Positions 16,440-26,047 of a stretch of DNA of 64,000 nucleotides are shown piece by piece. The notes under the pieces are model-generated. The model was not told the DNA's origin. It did no database searches and saw only the letters and a program-made list of their open reading frames with translations. Position numbers and translations under genes: made by a program. Origin of the DNA: Casimicrobium huifangae (lineage in GTDB: Bacteria; Pseudomonadota; Gammaproteobacteria; Burkholderiales; Casimicrobiaceae); assembly GCF_009746125.1 (NCBI RefSeq), contig NZ_CP041352.1, forward strand, positions 399,847-463,846, written 5' to 3'. Each line of letters begins with the position of its first letter. Position 1 is the first letter of the stretch.

Positions 16440-18521
16440 ATGGTCAAATCCCAACTCCAAAGCGAAGCCGCAGAATGCGGTTTGGCGTGTCTGGCGATGT
16501 TGTCCAGTGCACACGGGCTGCGCATTGATCTGGCCGAGCTACGGCAACGCTTCTCGATCTCGCTCAAAGGCGCCAATCTCGCGCAACTGATCCGTCACGC
16601 TGAAGCGCTGGGCTTTGCCACCCGGCCGCTGCGCCTTGAACTTGATGAGATGAACCAGTTGCAACTGCCCTGCATGTTGCACTGGGATTTGAACCATTTT
16701 GTCGTGCTGACCAAAGTCTCCACATCGGGTGGCGGCAAGATCACTATTCTCGACCCCGCCGTTGGCAAGCGTGTGCTGCCGATGAATGAGGTCAGCAAGC
16801 ACTTCACGGGTGTCGCGCTGGAATTGACGCCCACGCCGGAGTTCAAACCAGCGGACCTGCGCCGCAAGGTGCGCCTGCGTGATTTGGTCGGCAAAATCTT
16901 CGGACTCAAGCGCGCCCTTATCAACATCCTCCTGCTCGCGGTCGGGCTGGAGGCGGTGGCGCTGGTCTCACCACTGGTGACGCAATGGGTGGTGGATGGC
17001 GCGCTGGTGAGCGGCGACCGGGATTTGCTGCTGCTCACGGTGCTTGGCGGTGGCCTGCTGATGATTGTGCAGTTCCTGCTCTCGATGGCGCGGGGCTGGA
17101 TATCGCTGCGCATGAACCAGCAGCTCTCGATCCAGTTTACGGCTAATCTCTTCGCCCATCTCCTGCGGCTGCCACTCGCCTTCTTCGAGAAGCGGCACGT
17201 GGGCGACATCACTTCACGCTTTGGTTCGCTGGCCGCCATTCGCGGCGTGCTGACCCAGAGTAGCGTCTCGGCGGCACTGGATGGCGTGATGGCGATCGTC
17301 ACGCTGGCGATGATGCTGCTCTACAGCCCCAAGCTCTCGGTGGTCGTGCTGGTGGCGCTCGGGCTCTATCTGTTGCTGCGCTGGGCGAGCTTCGCGGCGT
17401 TTCGCGCCGCCAATGAGGAGCGCATTGTCCTCTCCGCCAGGGAGCAGAGCTACTTCCTCGAAACTATCCGTGCCGTTCAACCCCTGAAGCTCTTCAACCG
17501 CACGCCGGAACGGCTGGCGCGCTGGCAGAACCTGATGGTGGATGTGCAGAACCGTGACCTCACCACCCAGAAGATGGACTTGTGGTTCAGCTCGGCCAAT
17601 ACATTGATCTTTGGTGTTGAGGGCATGCTGATTCTCTATCTGGGCGGTACCGCCGTGCTGGAGCGCAGCATGACGCTGGGCATGCTGCTCGCCTTCATGG
17701 CCTACAAGGGGCAGTTCGCCGGACGGGCATCATCGCTGATCAATCTGGTGATGCAGGTAAAAATGCTCGGGTTGCACGCCGAGCGACTGGCCGATATTGC
17801 ACTGGAGGCACCGGAGGACGACCGGACGAGGGAGACCGATACCAGCCGGCTGCTGCCCAAGGTAGAAGTGCGTAACGTGAGCTTTCGCTACGCCGAGGGC
17901 GAGCCCTGGGTACTGCGCGACTGCACATTGACCATTGAACCGGGCGAGCATGTGGCGATCTGTGGCCCAAGTGGTTGCGGCAAGAGCACACTGCTGAAAC
18001 TGATGCTTGGACTGCTGAAGCCGGATGAGGGAGACATTCGCATCGGCGGAGTCAGCCTAAAGCAACTGGGGCCGTCACAGTATCGCGCGCTGATCGGCAC
18101 GGTGATGCAGAACGACGCCTTGATGGCGGGCTCATTGGCTGAGAACATTGCCTGCTTCGACCCGGTGCTGGATCAGGCGCGTGTCGAGGCGGTGGCCGCG
18201 CTGGCGCAAATCCACGAGGAAATCGTCGCCATGCCGATGGGCTATCAGACACTGGTGGGTGATATGGGCAGTACTCTCTCTGGCGGGCAACGGCAACGCA
18301 TCCTGCTGGCGCGAGCGCTTTACAAGCAGCCCATGATTCTGGCGCTGGATGAGGCGACAAGCAGCCTGGACGCAGACAATGAGCGGCATGTCAATCAGGC
18401 CGTGAAGACACTGCCGTTGACCCGCATCACCATCGCCCACCGGCAGGAGACCATCAACGCCGCGCAACGGGTGATTGTGCTCGGGCGCGGGCAGGTGGAG
18501 CGGGAGATGCGGGCGGCCTAA
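16440..18521 (+). CDS. peptidase C39-containing ABC exporter (bacteriocin/peptide transporter-processing protease)
   Basis: About 693 residues combining three modules. N-terminal C39 protease: QSEAAECGLACLAM with the catalytic Cys (17 in the longest form), HWDLNHFVVL (His90) and ILDPAVG (Asp109), a complete triad. A middle six-helix ABC membrane domain (about 165-440). C-terminal ATPase with Walker A GPSGCGKST, signature LSGGQRQR and Walker B MILALDEATSSLD. The C39 domain would cut double-glycine leaders, two of which are encoded upstream. GTG 16428 and ATG 16431 are alternative starts; ATG 16440 gives the usual MVKSQLQSEAAECG beginning. It works with the HlyD protein at 13.1 kb. Confidence 0.93.
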   Translation: MVKSQLQSEAAECGLACLAMLSSAHGLRIDLAELRQRFSISLKGANLAQLIRHAEALGFATRPLRLELDEMNQLQLPCMLHWDLNHFVVLTKVSTSGGGKITILDPAVGKRVLPMNEVSKHFTGVALELTPTPEFKPADLRRKVRLRDLVGKIFGLKRALINILLLAVGLEAVALVSPLVTQWVVDGALVSGDRDLLLLTVLGGGLLMIVQFLLSMARGWISLRMNQQLSIQFTANLFAHLLRLPLAFFEKRHVGDITSRFGSLAAIRGVLTQSSVSAALDGVMAIVTLAMMLLYSPKLSVVVLVALGLYLLLRWASFAAFRAANEERIVLSAREQSYFLETIRAVQPLKLFNRTPERLARWQNLMVDVQNRDLTTQKMDLWFSSANTLIFGVEGMLILYLGGTAVLERSMTLGMLLAFMAYKGQFAGRASSLINLVMQVKMLGLHAERLADIALEAPEDDRTRETDTSRLLPKVEVRNVSFRYAEGEPWVLRDCTLTIEPGEHVAICGPSGCGKSTLLKLMLGLLKPDEGDIRIGGVSLKQLGPSQYRALIGTVMQNDALMAGSLAENIACFDPVLDQARVEAVAALAQIHEEIVAMPMGYQTLVGDMGSTLSGGQRQRILLARALYKQPMILALDEATSSLDADNERHVNQAVKTLPLTRITIAHRQETINAAQRVIVLGRGQVEREMRAA

Positions 18522-18591
18522 AGACTCTGGGTTGCCGCGTTTGTAGCGACGTCGCACGAATTGGTGTGACCGGCATCGGCATAATCGCTTG

Positions 18592-19569
18592 ATGCCGTTT
18601 GAGGAACCGAACATTCCGCGTAGTCCGCCCGTCGTCGTGCTCGTCGGCCCCACCGCGTCGGGCAAGAGCGCGGCGGCGCTGGCGCTGGCGCGGCAATTTG
18701 GCGGCGAAATCGTCAGCATCGACTCGGCACTGGTCTACCGCGACATGAATATCGGTACTGCCAAACCAACCGCTGCCGAGCGTGCCGAGGTGCCGCATCA
18801 TCTGATTGATCTGATCGCGCCGACTGAGTCTTATTCCGTGGCACGGTTTGCGTCCGATTGCCGGGCCGCCATCGACAGCGTTCATGCTCGTGGCCATCTG
18901 CCTCTGCTGGTGGGCGGCACCATGATGTACGCCAACGTGCTGGTACATGGCATGAGCGATCTGCCGCCCACCGACGCGGTGGTGCGGGCGCAAGTGCAGG
19001 CGCGGTGCGCGGCGGAAGGCATCGCGGCACTGCATGCGGAGCTGGCACGGGTTGATCCGGTCACGGCCGCGCGGCTGCCGGCGACTGATACCCAGCGCAT
19101 CGAACGTGCGCTGGAAGTCTGGCTGCTCACCGGCAAGCCCCTGTCCAGCTTGCAGGGGCAGCGGCGCTCAGTGCTCGCCGATCTCGACCTCTTCATCATC
19201 CGCTGGTTGCCGCAGACCCGTGCCTGGCTGCATCTGCGCTGCGAGGAGCGGCTGAACACCATGTTTGCACAGGGCTTCGTCGCCGAAGTGGAAAGCCTGC
19301 GCAGCCACTATCCCCTGCATCCCGATTTGCCGGCCATGCGTTGCGTCGGCTACCGGCAGGTGCTTGACGTGCTTGAACAGCGCTCGCCACGCGAGCAGAT
19401 GTTCGACCGCGCGCTGTTTGCCACCCGGCAACTGGCCAAGCGCCAGCTTACTTGGCTGCGCAGCTTCCCTGGCGTTGAGGTCGCCTGCGATGCGCCAGAT
19501 GCGTTGGTGAAGGCGCAGGCGCTATTGCAAAGCTGGTTGCACCGGTCAGGCATGGCAGGCCAGGCATGA
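18592..19569 (+). CDS. miaA: tRNA dimethylallyltransferase
   Basis: Transfers a dimethylallyl group to N6 of A37 in tRNAs reading UNN codons. P-loop GPTASGKS (residues 18-25), SIDSALVYRDMNIGTAKP with the catalytic Asp region, LVGGTMMYANVL and TDTQRIERALEV are all present. The protein is 325 residues from ATG 18592; an in-frame TTG sits directly before it. A -10-like CATAAT only 7 bases upstream suggests a very short leader, or transcription from further up. It overlaps plsB by four bases (ATGA), so the two are coupled. Confidence 0.95.
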   Translation: MPFEEPNIPRSPPVVVLVGPTASGKSAAALALARQFGGEIVSIDSALVYRDMNIGTAKPTAAERAEVPHHLIDLIAPTESYSVARFASDCRAAIDSVHARGHLPLLVGGTMMYANVLVHGMSDLPPTDAVVRAQVQARCAAEGIAALHAELARVDPVTAARLPATDTQRIERALEVWLLTGKPLSSLQGQRRSVLADLDLFIIRWLPQTRAWLHLRCEERLNTMFAQGFVAEVESLRSHYPLHPDLPAMRCVGYRQVLDVLEQRSPREQMFDRALFATRQLAKRQLTWLRSFPGVEVACDAPDALVKAQALLQSWLHRSGMAGQA

Positions 19570-22127
19570 CCGGCGGCGATCTGCTGAGCTTTCCTGAACG
19601 CTCGCTGCGCGTCGCGCTGCGCCGCCTGCTGTCGCTCTGGGTGCAGGTACAGGTGTTCCCTGAACCCTTGGCAATCACCGGCGATGCGCCGGTTTGCTAT
19701 GTGATGCCGCGACCGTCGGTGACCGATGCCGCGATGCTCGATGCGCTGACCCGAAAGCATCCGGTGCCCGCCTCACACGATCCGATGCCACTGCTGGCCG
19801 AACGCTACTCGGTCTTCGCCCTGCACGATGACCGAAGTCGCGACGCGGCCAGCCGGCTCACCCGACTGGTGGACGCGGTACTGGAGCAACGTAATAGCGA
19901 AGTGCGGCTGATCCCGGTGAGCATTTTCTGGGGACGGGCGCCGGAGCGCGAGGAGCGCGAAGATTCGCCGCTGCGCGGTATCCGCCTGCTGCGGCTGTGG
20001 GCGGCCGAAGGCTGGGGCGGCCGCTCGCGACTGCGCAAGCTGCTGTCGATCATCTTTTACCGCCGCGCGGTGGTGGCCAAGTTCGGGGCGCCCATCTCGT
20101 TGCACGAGGTGATTCACGTTGCCCAGGTGGAGGGTCTTGATCGCGAACGCATTCTCCGTCGCGTGGCACGGCTGCTGCGCACCGAGTTTCGCAATGAACG
20201 TGAGGCCGCCATTGGTCCTGATCTCTCGCACCGGCGCACGCTGATCGGTGCCATGATGCGCGAGCCACGCGTGCAGGCTGCCATCGCGCAGGAGGCGATC
20301 GAAAAGAAACTGCCGGTGCCCAGGGTCGAGCGCCGCGCCGAGGCCATCGGCCGCGAAATCGCCGCTGACTATTCGTATCTGGTGGTACGCCTCGGTGAGC
20401 AGTTGCTCGGTCGTTTGTGGAACCGTATCTACGACGGCGTCGCGGTGCGCGGCGCTGATCGCCTGCAGGCGCTGGCGAAGGACAACACGCTGGTTTACGT
20501 GCCCTGTCATCGCAGCCACATCGACTATCTGCTGCTCTCTTACGTTGTGTATCGCGTGGGGCTGACGGTGCCGCATATCGCAGCGGGTGCCAATCTAAAC
20601 CTGCCCCTCGTGGGTGGCATCCTGCGTCGTGGCGGCGCTTTCTTCCTGCGCCGCTCGATCAAGGGCGACGAACTCTACGGTGAAGTCTTTGCCGCGTACG
20701 TGCACGAGGTGCTCCGGCGCGGCTTCCCGATGGAGTATTTCGTCGAGGGCGGCCGCTCGCGCACCGGCCGCATGTTGCCGCCCAAGGCTGGCCTGATCTC
20801 GATGACGGTGCAGAGCTACCTGCGCGAACACTCGCGGCCATTGCTGTTTGTGCCGGTCTACATCGGCTACGAGAAGCTGATCGAGGGTGGCAGCTACACG
20901 CAGGAGCTGGCCGGCGCCGCCAAGCGCAAGGAGTCGGTGTGGGGCTTGCTCGGTGCCATCCGCGACCTCCGCCACGAGCACTACGGCGAGGTCGGCGTCA
21001 GCTTCGCGCGGCCCATTGCCTTGGGCGAGCTGCTCGACGCCGAGGGCGTGCGCGACATGGACAACTGGCTTGCCGACAAGAACCTGCGTCGCCGGACGCT
21101 GACCGAACTGTCGCGGCAGATTGCCGAGCGAATCAACGGTGCGGTGCATCTGAACCCGGTTGCGGTGGTGGCCACGGCTCTGCTGGCAACGCCCAAGCAC
21201 GCGGCCGACGCTGCCCAGCTCGCCGATATCGTCGAGCGGCTGCTACGGCTGGCCGCGCAGGCGCGCACTGCACCGGAGGCCGTCGCCACTACGGTAAGCG
21301 GCGTCGAAGCCATCACTCACACGGCGCGGCTGGGTTACCTGCAGCGGCAAAGCCATGCGCTCGGCGACGTGGTGATGGCCAGCGACGACGCGGCCGTTGC
21401 GCTCACCTACTTCCGCAACAACGTGCTGCACTGTTTTGCGCTGCCGGGGCTGATTGCCTGCCTCATTGTGCAGCATGGCGTGATCGGCAAGACCAAGCTG
21501 GCGCGGCTTGCGCGAGAACTTTATGTGCTGCTCGAATCCGAGTTGTATCTGCCGCCCTGGCGGGCCGAGACTGTTGCGGCAACGCATGACGATGTTGAAC
21601 CGGTAGCGACCGCCGCCGAGCGCCCCGATGCGACACTGTTCCCGCCGTTTGAACGCACGCTCGCCACGATGGCCAGTGATGGCTGGGTAAGCATGGAAGC
21701 CGACGCCGCTGTGGTCAGCGCCTCGCCTGCCGGCACCGACGCCGCGATGCATCTCGAACTGCTCGCTGCCACCATCCGCCCGGCGCTGACCCGCCACGCG
21801 CTGATGCTGGCGCTCGCCGGGCGCGCCCCCAGCGGCGAGCAAAGCCGCGAAGCCGTGGAAGCGCTGTGCCAGCAGGCAGCGCAGCATCTGGCCATGACCC
21901 ATGTATTCAACGCGCCGGAGTTTTCGGATCGCAGCCAGTTCCGCTCCGCGTTCGATGCCCTGTTGCGCGTCGGTCTGCTGCAGGTCGACTCGGCGGATTC
22001 CGTGCATTACGGGCCTGAACTCAAGGCTCGCGCGGATGAGGCGGCTTTCCTGTTACCGCCGGACACCCGTGCTGCCGTGTTGCGCGCAGCGCAACGGCGG
22101 CCGGGGCAAATTGCTGCAACCGCATAA
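19566..22127 (+). CDS. plsB: glycerol-3-phosphate 1-O-acyltransferase
   Basis: Membrane-associated acyltransferase that starts phospholipid synthesis by acylating sn-glycerol-3-phosphate. The 853-residue length fits the PlsB family (about 800-850). The four acyltransferase motifs occur in order in the middle: [14 protein letters not shown] (HX4D), [31 protein letters not shown] and [12 protein letters not shown]. The start overlaps the miaA stop. Many beta-proteobacteria rely on PlsX/PlsY, so the presence of PlsB is worth noting. Confidence 0.94.
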   Translation: MTGGDLLSFPERSLRVALRRLLSLWVQVQVFPEPLAITGDAPVCYVMPRPSVTDAAMLDALTRKHPVPASHDPMPLLAERYSVFALHDDRSRDAASRLTRLVDAVLEQRNSEVRLIPVSIFWGRAPEREEREDSPLRGIRLLRLWAAEGWGGRSRLRKLLSIIFYRRAVVAKFGAPISLHEVIHVAQVEGLDRERILRRVARLLRTEFRNEREAAIGPDLSHRRTLIGAMMREPRVQAAIAQEAIEKKLPVPRVERRAEAIGREIAADYSYLVVRLGEQLLGRLWNRIYDGVAVRGADRLQALAKDNTLVYVPCHRSHIDYLLLSYVVYRVGLTVPHIAAGANLNLPLVGGILRRGGAFFLRRSIKGDELYGEVFAAYVHEVLRRGFPMEYFVEGGRSRTGRMLPPKAGLISMTVQSYLREHSRPLLFVPVYIGYEKLIEGGSYTQELAGAAKRKESVWGLLGAIRDLRHEHYGEVGVSFARPIALGELLDAEGVRDMDNWLADKNLRRRTLTELSRQIAERINGAVHLNPVAVVATALLATPKHAADAAQLADIVERLLRLAAQARTAPEAVATTVSGVEAITHTARLGYLQRQSHALGDVVMASDDAAVALTYFRNNVLHCFALPGLIACLIVQHGVIGKTKLARLARELYVLLESELYLPPWRAETVAATHDDVEPVATAAERPDATLFPPFERTLATMASDGWVSMEADAAVVSASPAGTDAAMHLELLAATIRPALTRHALMLALAGRAPSGEQSREAVEALCQQAAQHLAMTHVFNAPEFSDRSQFRSAFDALLRVGLLQVDSADSVHYGPELKARADEAAFLLPPDTRAAVLRAAQRRPGQIAATA

Positions 22128-22183
22128 AATCAGGGTTCGCGCATCGGGCGCGGCAAGATTTCCGGTTTCGTTTCAGGGTTCTC

Positions 22184-23593
22184 ATGGCTGGCCGCACGCT
22201 TTACGACAAACTTTTTGACGCACACGTCGTCCGTACCGAAAGCGACGGCACGGCGCTGCTCTACATCGACCGCCATCTGGTGCACGAAGTCACCAGCCCG
22301 CAGGCGTTCGAGGGGCTGAAGCTGGCCGGCCGCCAGCCGTGGCGCAAGGCCAGCATGATTGCGGTGCCCGACCACAACACACCGACCACGCCGGGGTTCA
22401 AGACGATTCTCGATCCGGTGTCGCGCACCCAGGTGGACACGCTTGACGCCAACGCCCGCGAGCAGGGCCTCGTCTACTTCCCGGTGGGCGACGTCCGTCG
22501 CGGCATCGTGCATGTGATCGGCCCGGAGCAGGGCGCCACCTTGCCCGGCATGACGGTTGTCTGCGGCGATTCGCACACCTCCACGCACGGTGCCTTCGCG
22601 GCGCTCGCGTTCGGCATCGGTACCAGCGAAGTCGAGCATGTGATGGCAACGCAATGCCTGCCGCAGAAGCGCTCGAAATCGCTGCTGGTGCGCTGCGACG
22701 GCCGCCTGCCGACGGGCGTGACCGCGAAGGATCTGGTGCTCGCCGTCATTGGCAAGATTGGTACCGCTGGCGGCACCGGCTACGCCATGGAGTTCGGCGG
22801 CGAGGCGGTGCGCTCGTTGTCGATGGAAGGCCGCATGACCTTGTGCAACATGGCGATTGAGGCCGGCGCCCGCGCCGGCATGGTGGCCTACGACGAAGTG
22901 ACCGAAACCTACGTGAAGGGCCGTCCTTTCGCGCCGAAAACCAGCGAACAATGGGAAGCCGCGACCAAATACTGGCGCACGCTCAAGAGCGATGATGATG
23001 CGGCGTTCGACCGCACGGCGGTGCTTGATGCCAGCTCGCTGATCCCTTACGTCACCTGGGGCACCTCGCCCGAGATGGTGATCACGGTGGACGACCGCGT
23101 ACCCGATCCGGATAGCGAAAAGGACGCCGTCAAGCGTGAAGGCATCGCCCGCGCGCTTGCCTACATGGGCCTGACGCCGAACACACCGGTCAACGAAATC
23201 AAGATCGACAAGGTGTTCATTGGTTCCTGCACCAATTCGCGCATCGAGGATTTGCGCGCTGCGGCGGCCGTGGTCAAGGGCCGTCGCCGTGCCGACAACG
23301 TGAAGCTGGCGTTGGTGGTGCCGGGCTCCGGCCTGGTGAAGGCGCAGGCCGAACAGGAAGGCCTCGACAAGATTTTCCTCGCCGCCGGTTTCGAATGGCG
23401 CGAGCCGGGCTGCTCAATGTGTCTCGCGATGAACGACGACCGGCTGGAGCCGGGCGAGCGCTGCGCCTCTACCTCGAACCGCAATTTCGAAGGCCGTCAG
23501 GGCGCTGGTGGCCGCACCCATCTGGTGAGCCCGGCGATGGCGGCAGCGGCGGGCATCGCCGGTCACTTCGTTGATGTTCGCCGCCTCGGCTAG
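22184..23593 (+). CDS. leuC: 3-isopropylmalate dehydratase large subunit
   Basis: Aconitase-family [4Fe-4S] subunit of isopropylmalate isomerase in leucine biosynthesis. The 469-residue protein has [41 protein letters not shown], the cluster ligands in [14 protein letters not shown] and [11 protein letters not shown], and the C-terminal [13 protein letters not shown]. Its partner leuD lies 280 bp downstream, with a small lipoprotein gene between them. TAAAAT just after the plsB stop could be a -10 element, but no matching -35 is evident. Confidence 0.97.
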   Translation: MAGRTLYDKLFDAHVVRTESDGTALLYIDRHLVHEVTSPQAFEGLKLAGRQPWRKASMIAVPDHNTPTTPGFKTILDPVSRTQVDTLDANAREQGLVYFPVGDVRRGIVHVIGPEQGATLPGMTVVCGDSHTSTHGAFAALAFGIGTSEVEHVMATQCLPQKRSKSLLVRCDGRLPTGVTAKDLVLAVIGKIGTAGGTGYAMEFGGEAVRSLSMEGRMTLCNMAIEAGARAGMVAYDEVTETYVKGRPFAPKTSEQWEAATKYWRTLKSDDDAAFDRTAVLDASSLIPYVTWGTSPEMVITVDDRVPDPDSEKDAVKREGIARALAYMGLTPNTPVNEIKIDKVFIGSCTNSRIEDLRAAAAVVKGRRRADNVKLALVVPGSGLVKAQAEQEGLDKIFLAAGFEWREPGCSMCLAMNDDRLEPGERCASTSNRNFEGRQGAGGRTHLVSPAMAAAAGIAGHFVDVRRLG

Positions 23594-23652
23594 CGCAGCG
23601 ACAGTTTTTGTTCCTTACGTTCCCATCACCTTCCAGTAACAAGGAGTCAATC

Positions 23653-23787
23653 ATGAAACGTATCCTCGGTGTTGTCGCGCTGGTTCTGTTCGCAACCTCG
23701 CTCGTTGCTTGCAACACGGTTCAGGGTGTCGGCAAGGATGTGCAGAAGGCGGGCGAAAAGCTCGAAGACGCGGCCAAGAAGAAATAG
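23653..23787 (+). CDS. entericidin-like small lipoprotein
   Basis: 44-residue protein too short for most gene finders: MKRILGVVALVLFATSLVAC followed by a short polar tail ending in AAKKK. The lipobox LVAC predicts cleavage before Cys20 and lipidation; the tail GVGKDVQKAGEKLEDAAKK is the typical entericidin A/B helix. AAGGAG at 23641-23646 gives a good ribosome-binding site. A gene of this kind between leuC and leuD is common in beta-proteobacteria. In enteric bacteria entericidins are an antidote/toxin lipoprotein pair; only one member is present here. Confidence 0.85.
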   Translation: MKRILGVVALVLFATSLVACNTVQGVGKDVQKAGEKLEDAAKKK

Positions 23788-23871
23788 TCACTCAAGCGCT
23801 GCGCGGCCGCATGTCTGCGGCTTGCAGCGTCATCGGCGCGCGCGGCGACGTGTGCGCCACCGGAGCATGTT

Positions 23872-24510
23872 ATGGATAAGTTCACCGTTCACACCGGTCT
23901 CGTCGCGCCAATGGATCGCGCCAATGTCGACACCGATGCGATCATCCCGAAGCAGTTCCTGAAGTCGATCAAGCGCACCGGCTACGGGCCGAACTGCTTT
24001 GACGAATGGCGCTATCTTGATGTTGGCCAGCCGGGCATGGACAACAGCAAGCGCCCGCTCAACCCGCAATTCGTGCTCAATGAGCAGCGTTTTCAGGGCG
24101 CCTCGATCCTGCTGGCGCGGCAAAACTTCGGCTGCGGCTCGTCGCGCGAACATGCGCCGTGGGCATTGCAGCAGAACGGCTATCGCGTTGTGATCGCACC
24201 GTCGTTCGGCGACATCTTCTACAACAACTCGCTCAACAATGGCCTGCTGGTGATCCGCTTGCCGGACGCGCAGGTTGATCGCCTGTTTCACGACTGCGCC
24301 GCGTTCCCCGGCTTCCAGTTGACGGTCGATCTCGACCAGCAGGTAGTGCGCGCCACCGATGGCAGCTTTGCGTTTGCCTTCGACATCGATGCCTCGCGCC
24401 GCGAGCGTCTGCTCAACGGCTGGGACGACATCAGCCTCACGCTCAAGAACAGCGACGCTATCCGCGCGTTCGAGGCGAAGCACTACGCGGCGCAGCCGTG
24501 GCTGGCGTAG
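23872..24510 (+). CDS. leuD: 3-isopropylmalate dehydratase small subunit
   Basis: Swivel-domain subunit that completes isopropylmalate isomerase with LeuC. The 212-residue protein shows [20 protein letters not shown] near the start, the conserved [18 protein letters not shown] and [18 protein letters not shown]. It lies downstream of leuC and the entericidin-like gene, and is separated from leuB by a repeat-bearing spacer. Confidence 0.97.
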   Translation: MDKFTVHTGLVAPMDRANVDTDAIIPKQFLKSIKRTGYGPNCFDEWRYLDVGQPGMDNSKRPLNPQFVLNEQRFQGASILLARQNFGCGSSREHAPWALQQNGYRVVIAPSFGDIFYNNSLNNGLLVIRLPDAQVDRLFHDCAAFPGFQLTVDLDQQVVRATDGSFAFAFDIDASRRERLLNGWDDISLTLKNSDAIRAFEAKHYAAQPWLA

Positions 24511-24567
24511 CGCGGGACTTCCTGCCATCGTTGAAGCACTGACTTGCCAACAGCTCCGCTCGTAAAC

Positions 24568-24669
24568 GCCCATTTCATGTGGGCTTTATGCGGAAAATTC
24601 GGACAAGTCGATAACCGGCCATTTATGGCTTTAAGCCCTGATTGAACGGGGCTTTCAGCAAAAAGCTGA
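24568..24669 (+). repeat. structured intergenic repeat, copy B
   Basis: Same layout as copy A: GCCCA/TGGGC hairpin (24568-24584), box CAAGTCGA at 24604-24611, GGCCAT/ATGGCT hairpin, AGCCC at 24634-24638 able to pair back to GGGCT at 24581 or forward to GGGGCT near 24648, and the terminal hairpin TCAGC-aaaaa-GCTGA (24655-24669). The box-to-A-tract distance is 56 nt. It lies between leuD and leuB, both plus strand. Confidence 0.7.
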
Positions 24670-24748
24670 TGCGCACGGCGAGCGCGCAGATGGCTTCCAG
24701 TCCTGACGCCCGCCGCCATGTTCACTGCGCAATCACCACAACCACACC

Positions 24749-25813
24749 ATGAAGATCCTCATCCTCCCCGGCGACGGTATTGGCCCTGAAATTGTTGGCC
24801 AGGCCGTTCGTGTGCTCGAAAAATTCAAGGCGGAAGGGGTGCCGATCGAGCTGTCGCACGGTCTGCTCGGCGGCGCGGCGCACGACGCGCATGGTCACCC
24901 GTATCCCGAGGTGACGCAGCAGCAGGCGCGCGCGGCGGACGCCATCCTGCTCGGCTGCGTCGGCGGTCCGCAGTACGACACGCTGCCGCGTGCTGTACGG
25001 CCAGAGCAGGGCCTGCTCGGCATCCGCAAGGATCTCAAGCTGTTCGCCAATCTGCGCCCGGCAATGCTCTATCCCGAGCTGGCCGCGTCGTCGTCGTTGA
25101 AGCCCGAAGTGGTGGCCGGCCTCGACATCATGATCATCCGCGAATTGACGGGTGACATCTACTTCGGCCAGCCGCGCGGTCGCCGCACCAATGCAGCGGG
25201 CGAGGACGAAGGCTTCGACACCATGCACTACGCGAAGAGCGAGGTGGAGCGCATTGCGCACGTCGGTTTCCGTACGGCGATGAAGCGCAACAAAAAGCTG
25301 TGCAGCGTCGACAAGGCCAACGTGCTCGACACCTCGATCCTGTGGCGCGAAGTGGTCACCGAGATCGGCAAGCAGTACCCGGAAGTTCAGCTCTCGCACA
25401 TGTATGTCGACAACGCGGCGATGCAGCTGGTGCGCGCGCCGAAGCAGTTCGACGTGATTGTCACTGGCAACATCTTCGGCGACATCCTCTCCGACGAAGC
25501 CTCGATGCTGGCGGGCTCCATCGGCATGCTGCCTTCGGCGTCGCTCGACGCCAGCAACAAGGGGTTATACGAACCGATCCACGGCTCGGCGCCGGACATC
25601 GCCGGCCAGAACAAGGCCAACCCGATCGCCACGGTACTTTCGCTGGCGATGATGATGCGCTATTCGTTCAGCCGGGAAGATCTCGCACAACGCATTGAAA
25701 CCGGCGTCCGGAAAGTGCTGGCGAGTGGCGCGCGAACCGGCGATATCGCCCTGCCGGGTGAGGCCGTCATCGGCACCAAGGCGATGGGCGACGCACTGGT
25801 TGCCGCCGTGTAG
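24749..25813 (+). CDS. leuB: 3-isopropylmalate dehydrogenase
   Basis: NAD-dependent oxidative decarboxylase of leucine biosynthesis. The 354-residue protein contains [10 protein letters not shown] at the start, [11 protein letters not shown], the substrate loop [52 protein letters not shown] and [18 protein letters not shown]. It is the last leu gene here. In many relatives asd follows leuB; here the next gene is fimV. Confidence 0.97.
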   Translation: MKILILPGDGIGPEIVGQAVRVLEKFKAEGVPIELSHGLLGGAAHDAHGHPYPEVTQQQARAADAILLGCVGGPQYDTLPRAVRPEQGLLGIRKDLKLFANLRPAMLYPELAASSSLKPEVVAGLDIMIIRELTGDIYFGQPRGRRTNAAGEDEGFDTMHYAKSEVERIAHVGFRTAMKRNKKLCSVDKANVLDTSILWREVVTEIGKQYPEVQLSHMYVDNAAMQLVRAPKQFDVIVTGNIFGDILSDEASMLAGSIGMLPSASLDASNKGLYEPIHGSAPDIAGQNKANPIATVLSLAMMMRYSFSREDLAQRIETGVRKVLASGARTGDIALPGEAVIGTKAMGDALVAAV

Positions 25814-25846
25814 CGAAATTTCAACATTTCTGTTGCATGACGCTGA

Positions 25847-25870
25847 CATGGCGCTCACAATGGCGCCATG
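25847..25870. other. perfect 8-bp hairpin downstream of leuB
   Basis: CATGGCGC-tcacaatg-GCGCCATG, 34 bp after the leuB stop, with no T-tract. Possibly a terminator or mRNA 3'-end stabiliser. The rest of this 234-bp spacer up to fimV shows no clear element, although fimV must be transcribed from it or from leuB. Confidence 0.45.
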
Positions 25871-26047
25871 CACAAGATGTGGTGTCTGGCTACCGCATCA
25901 AACACAACATATTGGGGCCAATCCCGCCATTTTTCTGTCGTAAGTGAGCGCACACTCATCCATGCCAACACTTAAAGTTGGTTCTGAGCTTGCGGCGGCA
26001 ACCCCATGATGTTATTTTTCTTCTAGTTTCAGAAATCAGAGGGCGGC

